Shown here one piece after another: positions 15,736 through 24,668 of a stretch of DNA of 64,000 nucleotides (the stretch's first letter is position 1; every line of letters starts with the position of its first letter). The DNA is taken from positions 1,737,062-1,801,061 of the forward strand of contig NZ_JAATJJ010000001.1 of the NCBI RefSeq assembly GCF_011927795.1, given 5' to 3'. The position numbers and the translations under genes were made by a program. This DNA comes from Saonia flava. Its GTDB lineage: Bacteria > Bacteroidota > Bacteroidia > Flavobacteriales > Flavobacteriaceae. Under the pieces are notes generated by a model that saw only the letters and a list, made by a program, of their open reading frames with translations, was not told where the DNA came from and did not search any database.

Positions 15736-16665
15736 TTAAAGGAATTTTTGCCTTTCTATCATATATGTATTCAAAACTTTGGAAAAGTTAGTGTTGATGT
15801 CCACATCCACATACTTTATTTTATATTGGGCACATTTTAACCTAAGTTCGGCAAAATAAGCTTCAACACTTTCTTCATAAGAAGCTTTCACAGTATCCGA
15901 ATATAAGTCTATATGATTGCCTGTTTCCATATCCACAAAACGCTTGGGGGTGTTTTCAAAATCAAAATGATATTCCTTGCTTTTGTCAAGAAGGTGAAAC
16001 AAGACCACTTCGTGTTTGTTGTATTTTAAATGGCGCAGGGCATCAAACAATTTAACATCATCTGTTTCTGTCTGGAACATATCCGTGAACAGAAATATAA
16101 GACTACGACGATGGATTTTCTCCGCTATTTGGTGCAAATAGGTATAGGTCTCCGTCTTTTTGGCCGGATTTGGGTCCAAACTTACCTCGCTTAATTTTGC
16201 CAAAAGCATTTGATGATGGCGCTCGCTACTTTTTTCTGAGGAATAAAAATTATAGTTGTCCGAATAAACACTTAGACCCACAGCATCTCGCTGCCTCTTT
16301 AGAATATTCATCAACGCAGCTATGGCCAAAACCCCAAAACCTATTTTGTTTAAATTATTTATACTTAGATTTTCCACTTTAGGGTAATACATAGAAGCGG
16401 AATTGTCCAAGATCATATGACATCGTAGGTTGGTCTCTTCTTCGTATCGTTTGGTATATAGTTTATCTGTCTTAGCAAATAGTTTCCAGTCTATATGCTT
16501 GGTACTTTCTCCACTGTTATAAATCTTATGTTCAGCAAATTCTGCAGAAAAACCATGGAACGGGCTTTTATGAATACCGCTAATAAAACCCTCCACTACT
16601 TGCTTGGCCAGCAATTCCAAGTTTTGGAATAGAGTTCCCTTATTTAATTCTGACTGAAGATTCAT
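15736..16665 (-). CDS. DUF58 / VWA-like domain protein
   Basis: 309 residues, cytoplasmic. Contains the DUF58 core: GFHGxxAEF-like segment (SPFHGFSAEFAEHKIYNSGE), HIDWKLFAKTDKLYTKRYEEE, then a von Willebrand A-type fold with a metal-site-like LDNSASM (DxSxS) and IFLFTDMF. Members usually act with MoxR AAA+ ATPases in protein maturation or envelope integrity, but no moxR or bat gene is next to it here. trxA lies upstream with a terminator between, so it is probably a single transcript. Function beyond the family is unknown. Confidence 0.88.
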   Translation of the reverse strand: MNLQSELNKGTLFQNLELLAKQVVEGFISGIHKSPFHGFSAEFAEHKIYNSGESTKHIDWKLFAKTDKLYTKRYEEETNLRCHMILDNSASMYYPKVENLSINNLNKIGFGVLAIAALMNILKRQRDAVGLSVYSDNYNFYSSEKSSERHHQMLLAKLSEVSLDPNPAKKTETYTYLHQIAEKIHRRSLIFLFTDMFQTETDDVKLFDALRHLKYNKHEVVLFHLLDKSKEYHFDFENTPKRFVDMETGNHIDLYSDTVKASYEESVEAYFAELRLKCAQYKIKYVDVDINTNFSKVLNTYMIERQKFL

Positions 16666-16695
16666 TCTATTTATTGAACAACTAAGATAAAATAA

Positions 16696-16721
16696 AAAGG
16701 GTTGGCAATTGCCAACCCTTT
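16696..16721 (-). terminator. Terminator after trxA
   Basis: Perfect 11-bp stem AAAGGGTTGGC / GCCAACCCTTT with loop AATT, followed on the minus strand by a T-rich stretch. It lies between the trxA stop and the DUF58 start and separates the two transcripts. Confidence 0.75.
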
Positions 16722-16744
16722 CATAAACTAAACTTTCTTTTTAT

Positions 16745-17062
16745 TTACAATACTGCATCAATTGCATCTGTATAAACTTTCTTTGGTGATACACCAACTT
16801 GTCTATTTACAATCTCTCCTCCCTTAAATACAAGGACGGTTGGAATATTTCTTACTCCATATTTTGCTGCAAATTCTTGATTAGCATCTACATCTACTTT
16901 ACCAACTACGGCTTTCCCATCATACTCAGTACTTACCTCGTCTATAATTGGACCTACCATTCTACACGGTCCACACCATGCCGCCCAAAAATCCACAACT
17001 ACTGGTTTGTCACTTTTTAAGACTACTTCGTCAAAAGTAGCATCTGTTATTTCTAATGCCAT
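16745..17062 (-). CDS. trxA: Thioredoxin
   Basis: 105 residues, the normal size of a single-domain cytoplasmic thioredoxin with no signal peptide. The active site WCGPC lies in VVDFWAAWCGPCRMVGP, and the cis-proline region reads GVRNIPTVLVFKGG. It reduces protein disulfides with electrons from thioredoxin reductase. It stands between dnaE and the DUF58 gene with its own promoter-like box upstream and a terminator after it. Confidence 0.97.
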   Translation of the reverse strand: MALEITDATFDEVVLKSDKPVVVDFWAAWCGPCRMVGPIIDEVSTEYDGKAVVGKVDVDANQEFAAKYGVRNIPTVLVFKGGEIVNRQVGVSPKKVYTDAIDAVL

Positions 17063-17084
17063 GTTTCTAATTTTAAGTATTACG

Positions 17085-17092
17085 CAAATTTA
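17085..17092 (-). promoter_or_regulatory. Candidate -7 box of trxA
   Basis: On the minus strand TAAATTTG matches TAnnTTTG, 22 bases before the trxA start. No TTTG lies at the 19-base distance, so the match is partial. Confidence 0.45.
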
Positions 17093-17176
17093 GTCAATTA
17101 TTCTTCCTTTACCTTACCAACGCAAGATACCTTTTCCCTATTGCATTATTGATAAACTTTATGTTCTTGTTTATCA

Positions 17177-20100
17177 TTAATTTAACTTATAATGCACATC
17201 ACTTTCTTCAAGAACAGATAGTAATTCACTGGTGATATGAACTTTTTGTTTTCTTGCCGAAAGGTTCACCTTTATTTCCTCCTCCATCTCATAAACCACA
17301 AAATTTAAAGGATGGTTTCCTTTATGGGAAACAAGGGTGTCTTTAAGCTGATATACATTATCTTCATTAAGGTTGGCAACATTCAATTTTATGGTAAGCT
17401 TCTTTGCATAGGCTTCCATTACATCCTGTAACTGTTTAAAATCATTATACTGTAAACGTGGATCACCCTTTTTACCCGTTTCCCTATTTGTCCAACCTTC
17501 CCGAACAAAAACCTTTATAAATGCAAAAGAATTGATCATTAAAAAGTGTCGGAATTTTAAATATTCCTCTCCAAAAATCCTAAATTCAAAGGAATCTGTA
17601 TAATCCTCCAAGGTGAACAGGGCCCAGCCCTTTCCATTTTTAGAAATCCGATGTTGTACATCTGTAATGACCCCGGCAAAAACAAGCTCCCTATTTACAT
17701 ATTCTTCCAAATTGGAAAAATAGGAGACATTGGCATTACAAAAAGCTTTGATTTCCTTTTTAAAATCGTCCAAAGGGTGACCAGAAAGGTATATACCTAC
17801 CACTTCTTTTTCCCTTCTCAACTTTTCCATAGTTCCCCATTCCTCACAAGGGGGAACAACAGGTTCCGGTATTTGCGCTTCACTTATGCCCCCAAACATA
17901 TCCATTTGTGAAGAGTTTTCATTCTCCTGAAATTTAGCAGCAGACTTTATGATTTTTTCTAAAAAGATTATACCATCACCTTCTGTATGGAGATATTGCG
18001 CCCTATGTGAGGTTCCTAAAGAATCAAACCCGCCGGCCAACGCCAGGTTTTCAAAAGCTTTTTTGTTTGCCGCCCTTAAATCTACACGCTTTGCCAAATC
18101 AAAAACCGATTTATAGGGACCGTCTTCCTTTCTATTGTCCACAATAGTCTCCACAGCACTTTTACCCACTCCTTTAATAGCACCCATGCCAAAACGCACT
18201 GCATTATCCTTGTTTACGGCAAATTTATAATAGGATTCATTTACACAGGGACCCAAAACGTCCAAGCCCATACGCTTACATTCTTCCATGAAGAAAGTTA
18301 CCTGCTTAATATCATTCATATTATTACTTAATACCGCAGCCATATATTCAGCTGGGTAGTGTGCTTTTAAATATGCTGTCTGATACGCAATATATGCGTA
18401 ACACGTGGAATGACTTTTATTAAATGCATAGGCCGCGAAAGCTTCCCAATCTTTCCATATTTTTTCCAATACCTCTCTTGGGTGCCCATTCTTTTCTCCT
18501 CCATCTAAAAACTGGGGCTTTAGTTTTTGTAGTAGTGCAAAAATCTTTTTACCCATTGCTTTACGCAAAACATCGGCATCACCCTTGGAAAAGCCCGCTA
18601 ATTTCTGGGAAAGAAGCATTACTTGCTCTTGGTACACCGTAATTCCATAAGTTTCCTTTAGATATTCTTCCATGTCTGGAAGGTCATAGGTAATTTCTTC
18701 CCTACCGTGTTTACGGGCAATAAAACTGGGAATATATTCCATGGGGCCTGGGCGATACAGTGCATTCATGGCAATAAGATCATCAAAAACAGAAGGCTTT
18801 AAGTCCTTTAAATGTTTTTGCATCCCAATGGATTCATATTGGAAGACACCAACCGTTTCCCCTCTTTGGAACAGCTCGTATGTTTTCTCATCATCCAATG
18901 GAAAATCATCCGGTACTAAGTCTACGCCATGCTTTGCCTTTACAATCTTTACTGTGTCCTTAATAAGGGTTAAGGTTTTTAATCCCAAGAAATCCATCTT
19001 TAACAACCCAGCACTTTCTACAACGGAGTTATCAAATTGGGTTACATATAAATCTGAATCCTTAGCCGTAGCCACGGGCACAAAATTGGTGATATCATCT
19101 GGGGTGATAATTACTCCACAAGCATGTATTCCCGTGTTTCTTACCGAGCCTTCTAGGGTTCTTGCCATTTTAAGGGTTTGCCCCTCTAAATCGTCCCCAT
19201 CATGAATATTTAATAGTTGATGAATTTTTTCTAAATCATCTGCTCTAAATTTCTTCTTCAAATCCGCATCGGACTGTCCAAATATTTTACCCAATTTGGA
19301 CATGGTGGGAATTAATTTTGCAATACGGTCGGCGTCACCCAAAGGTAAATCCAGTACACGTGCAGTATCTCTAATGGAAGATTTGGCCGCCATGGTACCA
19401 TAGGTTATAATCTGTGCTACTTGGTTGGCGCCATATTTGTTAATAACATACTCCATGACCCTGCCCCGGCCCTCATCATCAAAATCAATATCGATATCGG
19501 GCATGGACACCCTGTCTGGATTTAGGAATCTCTCAAAAAGTAGATCGTATTTTAAGGGATCTATATTCGTAATAGTAAGGCAGTATGCCACCACCGATCC
19601 AGCGGCAGAACCCCTTCCTGGGCCTACGGAAACATCCATGTTCCGCGCCTCACGAATAAAATCCTCTGTAATTAAGAAGTAACCTGGATAACCAGAATTC
19701 CTAATGGTATCTAGCTCAAAATCAATTCGCTCTTTTATTTCAGGCGTAATTTCTCCATATCTTTTTTTAGCACCTTCATAGGTGATATACCGTAAATATG
19801 CATTTTCACCCCGGTTACCACCATCCACTTTATCCTCAGGAACTTTATACTCTTCTGGAATATCAAAAACAGGTAAAAGTACATCCCGGGCCAACTCAAA
19901 AGGTTCTACCTTATCTAATATTTCCGAGATGCTTACAATAGCTTCTGGAATATCTTTAAAGAGTTCTTTCATGTCCTCTTGGGACTTAAAATAATACTCT
20001 TGGTTGGGTAAACCGTATCTGTATCCACGACCACGACCAATGGGTGTGGCCTGTTTCTCACCATCTTTTACACATAATAATATGTCGTGTGCATCTGCAT

Positions 20101-21562
20101 CTTCTTGGGCACAATAATAGGTGTTATTGGTCGCTAACAACTTTACTTTGTGCTTGGACGCAAGATCTAAAAGCACCTTATTTACACGGTCTTCATCTTC
20201 CTGGCCGTGACGCATGATTTCCATATAGAGATCGTCACCAAATTGCTCTTTCCACCACAAAAGTGCTTCTTCCGCTTGTTTTTCCCCTACGTTAAGCACT
20301 TTTCCGGGAACTTCTCCATATAAGTTCCCCGTAAGGACTATAACATCTTCCTTGTATTGCTCTATTACTTTTTTATCAATTCTAGGAACATAATAAAAGC
20401 CATCCGTATAAGCAATGGAAGACATTTTGGCCAAATTGTGATACCCGTTTTTGTTTTTAGCCAAAAGCACTATTTGGTATCCATAATCCTTTACATTCTT
20501 ATTGGTATGGTCCTCGCACACAAAAAACTCACAACCAATAAGAGGTTTTATTTCCTTCGCAGTAGCTTCTTCTCCCTTAGCAAGAGCCTCTGCATTTTTG
20601 TCCTTAACCCCTTTATTATGCGCACTAACTTCTTTTACAAAATGAAAAGCGCCCATCATATTGGCATGGTCTGTTAAGGCAACAGCTGGCATTTGGTCTG
20701 CCGCAGCGGCTTTGACCAAATCCTTTATGGAAATAGTAGACTGTAGTACAGAAAACTGGGAATGGTTATGCAAATGTGCAAAAGGCACTTCCTCTAAAGT
20801 CGCTAAATTTTCCTTTATTTCTTCTTTAGAAACTCCGCCAGTATCCTTATCCCAAAGAGAGTCAGCAATTTTTTTCGATGCCTTTTTTAGGTTGATATGT
20901 TTTAAACCTATAAGTTGAATCTCTTTTGGATTGGCCTCCGAGAAATTCTCAAAATAATCTGGCTGAACACCCAACTGCTCAATGGTGTACTGCTTTTTAC
21001 GAACAAGCTCTAAAAAACATCGTGTAGTTGCCTCTACATCTGCGGTTGCATTATGCGCTTCTCCAAAAGGCTCTCCGAATAAAAACTGATGCAACTCTGT
21101 TAAAGTGGGCAGTTTAAATTTACCTCCCCGTCCTCCAGGAATCTGGCATAATTGGGCCGTATGCTCGGTACAGGTATCCAGCACAGGCAGTTCTTGCAAC
21201 GAATTCTCTACTTGGAATCGATGGAATTCCGCTCCCATAATGTTGAGATCAAAACCTACATTTTGACCTACAACAAATTTTGTTTTGGAAAGGGCTTCAT
21301 TGAACTTAGCCAAAACCTCAGCAATGGGAACACCTTCTTTCTGGGCCAATTCAGTTGAAATGCCATGAATTTTCTCTGCATCATAGGGAATATTAAATCC
21401 TTCTGGCTGAACCAAATAATCTTGATGATCCACCAAATTACCCATGGCATCATGCAATTGCCATGCAATTTGTATACAACGGGGCCAATTGTCCGTATCG
21501 GTGATGGGGGCATCCCAACGCTTGGGCAAACCAGTGGTTTCGGTATCAAAAATTAGGTACAT
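17177..21562 (-). CDS. dnaE: DNA polymerase III alpha subunit with fused N-terminal 3'-5' exonuclease
   Basis: 1461 residues, about 300 longer than E. coli DnaE. Residues 1-about 185 form a DEDD proofreading exonuclease (IFDTETTGLP with Asp7 and Glu9; VVGQNVGFDLNIMGAEF; HNATADVEATTRCF), normally a separate epsilon subunit. A PHP domain starts near 255 with HLHNHSQFS, retaining its metal-site histidines. The polymerase catalytic aspartates lie in PDIDIDFDDEGR near residue 690. A beta-clamp-type motif QMDMF occurs near residue 1210, followed by a helix-hairpin and OB region. This is the main replicative polymerase. The fusion supplies proofreading within one chain, as in other flavobacteria. 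Confidence 0.96.
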   Translation of the reverse strand: MYLIFDTETTGLPKRWDAPITDTDNWPRCIQIAWQLHDAMGNLVDHQDYLVQPEGFNIPYDAEKIHGISTELAQKEGVPIAEVLAKFNEALSKTKFVVGQNVGFDLNIMGAEFHRFQVENSLQELPVLDTCTEHTAQLCQIPGGRGGKFKLPTLTELHQFLFGEPFGEAHNATADVEATTRCFLELVRKKQYTIEQLGVQPDYFENFSEANPKEIQLIGLKHINLKKASKKIADSLWDKDTGGVSKEEIKENLATLEEVPFAHLHNHSQFSVLQSTISIKDLVKAAAADQMPAVALTDHANMMGAFHFVKEVSAHNKGVKDKNAEALAKGEEATAKEIKPLIGCEFFVCEDHTNKNVKDYGYQIVLLAKNKNGYHNLAKMSSIAYTDGFYYVPRIDKKVIEQYKEDVIVLTGNLYGEVPGKVLNVGEKQAEEALLWWKEQFGDDLYMEIMRHGQEDEDRVNKVLLDLASKHKVKLLATNNTYYCAQEDADAHDILLCVKDGEKQATPIGRGRGYRYGLPNQEYYFKSQEDMKELFKDIPEAIVSISEILDKVEPFELARDVLLPVFDIPEEYKVPEDKVDGGNRGENAYLRYITYEGAKKRYGEITPEIKERIDFELDTIRNSGYPGYFLITEDFIREARNMDVSVGPGRGSAAGSVVAYCLTITNIDPLKYDLLFERFLNPDRVSMPDIDIDFDDEGRGRVMEYVINKYGANQVAQIITYGTMAAKSSIRDTARVLDLPLGDADRIAKLIPTMSKLGKIFGQSDADLKKKFRADDLEKIHQLLNIHDGDDLEGQTLKMARTLEGSVRNTGIHACGVIITPDDITNFVPVATAKDSDLYVTQFDNSVVESAGLLKMDFLGLKTLTLIKDTVKIVKAKHGVDLVPDDFPLDDEKTYELFQRGETVGVFQYESIGMQKHLKDLKPSVFDDLIAMNALYRPGPMEYIPSFIARKHGREEITYDLPDMEEYLKETYGITVYQEQVMLLSQKLAGFSKGDADVLRKAMGKKIFALLQKLKPQFLDGGEKNGHPREVLEKIWKDWEAFAAYAFNKSHSTCYAYIAYQTAYLKAHYPAEYMAAVLSNNMNDIKQVTFFMEECKRMGLDVLGPCVNESYYKFAVNKDNAVRFGMGAIKGVGKSAVETIVDNRKEDGPYKSVFDLAKRVDLRAANKKAFENLALAGGFDSLGTSHRAQYLHTEGDGIIFLEKIIKSAAKFQENENSSQMDMFGGISEAQIPEPVVPPCEEWGTMEKLRREKEVVGIYLSGHPLDDFKKEIKAFCNANVSYFSNLEEYVNRELVFAGVITDVQHRISKNGKGWALFTLEDYTDSFEFRIFGEEYLKFRHFLMINSFAFIKVFVREGWTNRETGKKGDPRLQYNDFKQLQDVMEAYAKKLTIKLNVANLNEDNVYQLKDTLVSHKGNHPLNFVVYEMEEEIKVNLSARKQKVHITSELLSVLEESDVHYKLN

Positions 21563-21655
21563 AAAATGGGTTATTTCCTATTCATAAAAAGGAGTATAAA
21601 TTTATTGAAATACCTACTATTAGAAAAGTAGAGTTATGAGGAGTTATTAACGAAA

Positions 21656-21681
21656 AAACCTTGGCATATTAGCCAAGGTTT
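21656..21681 (-). terminator. Terminator after the DUF2383 gene
   Basis: Perfect 10-bp stem AAACCTTGGC / GCCAAGGTTT with loop ATATTA. On the minus strand it is followed by a T-run, just after the stop at 21704. It sits before the dnaE promoter region. Confidence 0.75.
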
Positions 21682-21703
21682 CAAAAAAGATTATTCCAAA
21701 TAC

Positions 21704-22159
21704 TTAGGACATAATTTCCTCATATCCCTTGGCGGTATTAATAGAGGCATATATTGCATTTCGTTGTTTCATTAGAAGGTTTTCCGTAGAGGGTGGGAAT
21801 TCAAAATCCCTGTCCCTTAATATTTCATTATATTCCTCCAGGCTCGCTTTTTCACCACGCTCAACTTCTTCCAATATTTTTTCTTCCTTATTGGATGCCA
21901 CTGCAGCTTTTACATTCATCCAAGTTCTATGAATATTTCCTGTAAGGCTACCTTCGGTTTTAGGAAGTTCGCCATATTTGGAAATTTCGGTTTTTAGTTC
22001 GCCTGAAAAGGTTCTGCGCTCATTTTCTCTATCACTTAAGAACTTTTTTACAGATGCATTTTCAACTTTTTCCTTTGCCAATCTGTAGCCGTTCTCGGCG
22101 TCATAGGTTTTTTCCAATAAATCATTTAATTTGTTTGAAATTTTTTCTGAATACTTCAT
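21704..22159 (-). CDS. DUF2383 / PA2169-family four-helix-bundle protein
   Basis: About 151 residues from the ATG at 22159 (MKYSEKISNKLNDLLEKTYDAENGYRLA). This start fits the family N-terminus and has purine-rich AAGAGA just upstream; an in-frame ATG at 22174 would add five residues. It is helical throughout, with ferritin-like spacing of acidic residues and the family segment ENERRTFSGELKTEI. The family is often seen in stress-related settings in Bacteroidota and Proteobacteria, but its biochemical role is not established. It is a single gene with its own terminator, divergent from rpsP. Confidence 0.8.
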   Translation of the reverse strand: MKYSEKISNKLNDLLEKTYDAENGYRLAKEKVENASVKKFLSDRENERRTFSGELKTEISKYGELPKTEGSLTGNIHRTWMNVKAAVASNKEEKILEEVERGEKASLEEYNEILRDRDFEFPPSTENLLMKQRNAIYASINTAKGYEEIMS

Positions 22160-22363
22160 ACTATCTCTTATCATTTAAATTATATAACATGTTATTGACC
22201 TTCAATAACCTCTCCATTCAAACTATTTAGAAAAAGACAAAAATCCAAGGAAACTAATTGCTTTGACATCAGTTTAACAGATATTCTTAACAAGTGTTAA
22301 ACAAAAACCCTTAAAAAGCACCTATTTACCCTTGCTATATGCTTTTCATACAAATAAATAATA

Positions 22364-22371
22364 TATATTTG
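22364..22371 (+). promoter_or_regulatory. Candidate -7 box of rpsP-rimM
   Basis: TATATTTG matches TAnnTTTG and lies 80 bases before the rpsP start, predicting a leader of about 65 bases. No -33 TTTG at the standard distance. Confidence 0.5.
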
Positions 22372-22377
22372 CACCCG

Positions 22378-22443
22378 CTTAAATATTTTTGAGCAAAAAA
22401 GAATTAATAATCAAGGGTCGGGCACCCTACAAATTAATGTGAT
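22378..22443 (+). promoter_or_regulatory. rpsP leader with hairpin, possible ribosomal-protein leader
   Basis: The predicted untranslated leader holds AGGGT (22414-22418) / ACCCT (22424-22428) around CGGGC, ending 15 bases before the start codon. I recall that a flavobacterial S16 leader class has been described, and position and size fit, but this cannot be confirmed by eye. Confidence 0.4.
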
Positions 22444-23049
22444 ATGCCAGTTAGAATTAGATTACAAAGACACGGTAAAAAAGGAAAACCATTTTATTGG
22501 ATAGTAGCAGCGGACTCGCGCTCTAAAAGAGATGGTAAATTTTTGGAAAAATTGGGAATTTATAACCCAAATACCAACCCAGCAACAATTGAAGTAAATG
22601 TGGACGGTTCCGTAAAGTGGTTACAGAATGGTGCGCAACCTTCTGAGACTGCCAAAAGAATCTTATCTTACAAGGGAGTGCTTTTAAAACATCACTTATT
22701 GGGTGGTGTTGCCAAAGGCGCTTTAACAGAAGAGCAGGTAGAAGAAAAATTTACGGCTTGGTTGGAAGAAAAAGAAAAATCTGTTAGTTCTAAAACTGAT
22801 GGATTGGCCAAAGAAAAAGCTGATGCAAAAGCTAAAGCATTGAAGGCAGAAAAAGAAGTAAGCGAAAAACGTTTGGCTGTTGCTGCTGAAGAAGAGGTTA
22901 CAGAAGAAGCTGAGGCTGCAACTGAAGAAGTAGCAGAAACCGCTCCTGAAGTTGTTGAAGCTGCCGCTGAGGAAGCCGCACCAGTTGCCGAGGAAGCTCC
23001 AGCAGCCGCTGAGGCCGAAGAAGCTGCTCCTTCTAAAGAAGAAGAGTAA
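22444..23049 (+). CDS. rpsP: 30S ribosomal protein S16 with long acidic/alanine tail
   Basis: 201 residues against about 80-90 in E. coli. The N-terminal 80 residues are typical S16 (PVRIRLQRHGKKGKPFYWIVAADSR, then GSVKWLQNGAQPSETAKRIL). From about residue 110 the protein continues as a charged Lys/Glu helix and then an Ala/Glu/Val-rich low-complexity tail, a known feature of Bacteroidota S16. It binds 16S rRNA in the 30S subunit. rimM starts 11 bases after its stop, the classic rpsP-rimM pairing. Confidence 0.97.
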   Translation: MPVRIRLQRHGKKGKPFYWIVAADSRSKRDGKFLEKLGIYNPNTNPATIEVNVDGSVKWLQNGAQPSETAKRILSYKGVLLKHHLLGGVAKGALTEEQVEEKFTAWLEEKEKSVSSKTDGLAKEKADAKAKALKAEKEVSEKRLAVAAEEEVTEEAEAATEEVAETAPEVVEAAAEEAAPVAEEAPAAAEAEEAAPSKEEE

Positions 23050-23060
23050 ATTTGTAGACG

Positions 23061-23588
23061 ATGCAAAAGGAAGATTGTTTCTACCTGGGCAAAGTCGTAT
23101 CAAAATATAGTTTTAAGGGTGAGGTACTGGTAAAATTAGATGCCGATGAGCCCGAGATTTACGAAAATATGGAATCAGTATTTGTTTCAGTAGGAAACAA
23201 TCTGGTTCCTTTTTTTATTGAAAAATGTGTGCTTCACAAATCCAGCTTACTTAGAATACGTTTTGAGGAAGTTACAACGGAGGAAGAGGCAGACAGAATT
23301 CTAAAGGCCAAGCTTTATTTGCCTTTAAAATTCCTTCCCAAACTAACGGGAAATAAATTTTACTATCATGAGGTTATTGGCTTTACCTTAGAAGATAGCA
23401 AATATGGCAATATTGGCACTATAAGCAGTGTAAATGACTCAACTGCCCAAGCTTTGTTTGAGGTAGAAAAAGATGGGAAACAATTATTGATTCCCATCAA
23501 TGATGAAATCATCACCAAAATAGACAGGGAAAATAAAACTATTTTTGTAACGACCCCGGAAGGATTGGTAGATTTATATCTAAACTAG
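23061..23588 (+). CDS. rimM: Ribosome maturation factor RimM
   Basis: 175 residues. The N-terminal RimM domain (FYLGKVVSKYSFKGEVLVKL) and C-terminal PRC-barrel-like domain (FYYHEVIGFTLEDSKYGNIGTI and LLIPINDEIITKID) are both complete. RimM assists 16S rRNA processing and maturation of the 30S head. It is co-transcribed with rpsP and is followed by a convergent catabolic gene only 12 bases away. Confidence 0.95.
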   Translation: MQKEDCFYLGKVVSKYSFKGEVLVKLDADEPEIYENMESVFVSVGNNLVPFFIEKCVLHKSSLLRIRFEEVTTEEEADRILKAKLYLPLKFLPKLTGNKFYYHEVIGFTLEDSKYGNIGTISSVNDSTAQALFEVEKDGKQLLIPINDEIITKIDRENKTIFVTTPEGLVDLYLN

Positions 23589-23600
23589 CTATTAGGAATC

Positions 23601-24644
23601 CTAAGACAATGCTTTTCTACAATATTCCAAACATTTAGCCACCTCTTTTACTGCATCCGAACCTTCTGGAACTTCGTATTCCATTTCTATGGTTGCTGGA
23701 AATTGATACTTATTGCTGCGCATTAATTGCAAAGCCCCTGAAATAGGAGTATCCCCTTCTCCCCAAGCAAGGTTCTTTCTGCCATTAACCTTATTTTGCC
23801 TATCCTTAATATGCATACTTTTTATTCTATCATGCTTATTTTGGATAATTTCCAAAGGCGCAGAGTTTCCTGCAGCAACGTAATGTCCAATATCCAAATT
23901 CAAAGCATTGTGCTTGGACTGATCAAGAGCTGTATCCCAAAAAGTAGGAGTTTGCTGTTCGTGTCCATGGTAACCCACATAGATATTATGCTTGCTCGCC
24001 ATTTTTCCCAGTTTTAAAGTGTGTGCATCATCACTAGGGTGTTCCAAAGTCACGTGGTTTGCCCCCAATGTCTTTGCGGCCCGCATGCCAAAATCAATTT
24101 CAGCATCTGTATTCCCTTTGCCAAAAGCTGCTGGTTTAAATGCATAAATGGAAACTCCCGCTTCTTTATACATTTTCTTGAACTCTTTAAATTTATCCAT
24201 AGACACCTCTGAACGCCATTTTGCAACCACTTTATTATAGGAATCTATTTGAGCTTGCATATCTTCCATTTCCTTTTCCTGATCTGCTGATAGATTGCCA
24301 TCCCTCTTGGCCCTCATCAAACCATAGAAAGCGCGTCTATCAATAGTGCTTTCTGGTTTTCCAGCAAAAACTTCGGCGGGATCTCCCATTAATTCAATAG
24401 CACTTATACCACAATCTTTTATATATTTTAATACTGCCTCGGCGCTTTGATCTTCCATACTCCTAAAAGAATAGGTTATAGCGCCAATCTGTACCCCATT
24501 AATAAAAGAATTGGGCTTATTATAAAATTTCAATATAGAGGGAGCTCCTATAACCGATTGAGAGGCCAAGACCGTTCCAGCAGTGAACAGTGCCGATTTT
24601 CCTATAAATTTTCTTCTGGTAATATTTTTCTTATTGTCTTTCAT
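23601..24644 (-). CDS. Sugar phosphate isomerase/epimerase-family TIM barrel, Tat-exported
   Basis: 347 residues. A twin-arginine signal is visible (TRRKFIGKSALFTAGTVLASQ, Arg10-Arg11), so it should act in the periplasm. The fold is a xylose-isomerase-like TIM barrel (AP endonuclease 2 family): GAITYSFRSM, CGISAIELMG, VTLEHPSDD, VGYHGHEQQTP, LNLDIGHYVAAG and IKSMHIKDRQ supply the usual metal-binding His, Glu and Asp residues. It lies 24 bases after the large cytochrome c lipoprotein gene on the same strand, implying one operon. A role in oxidised or rare sugar breakdown is inferred; the substrate is unknown. Confidence 0.88.
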   Translation of the reverse strand: MKDNKKNITRRKFIGKSALFTAGTVLASQSVIGAPSILKFYNKPNSFINGVQIGAITYSFRSMEDQSAEAVLKYIKDCGISAIELMGDPAEVFAGKPESTIDRRAFYGLMRAKRDGNLSADQEKEMEDMQAQIDSYNKVVAKWRSEVSMDKFKEFKKMYKEAGVSIYAFKPAAFGKGNTDAEIDFGMRAAKTLGANHVTLEHPSDDAHTLKLGKMASKHNIYVGYHGHEQQTPTFWDTALDQSKHNALNLDIGHYVAAGNSAPLEIIQNKHDRIKSMHIKDRQNKVNGRKNLAWGEGDTPISGALQLMRSNKYQFPATIEMEYEVPEGSDAVKEVAKCLEYCRKALS

Positions 24645-24668
24645 AAAGTATTTGTTTAATCCGTATCC

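Noticed and set aside
22692-23103. Long minus-strand open frames, Ala/Ser- or Phe-rich, opposite rpsP
   Set aside because: They are antisense reflections of the Ala/Glu-rich tail of S16 and have no start signal or family resemblance.
23588-23625. Small inverted repeat TAGGAATCCTA after rimM as a terminator
   Set aside because: Short stem without a loop and without a T-run; it also overlaps the convergent gene end.
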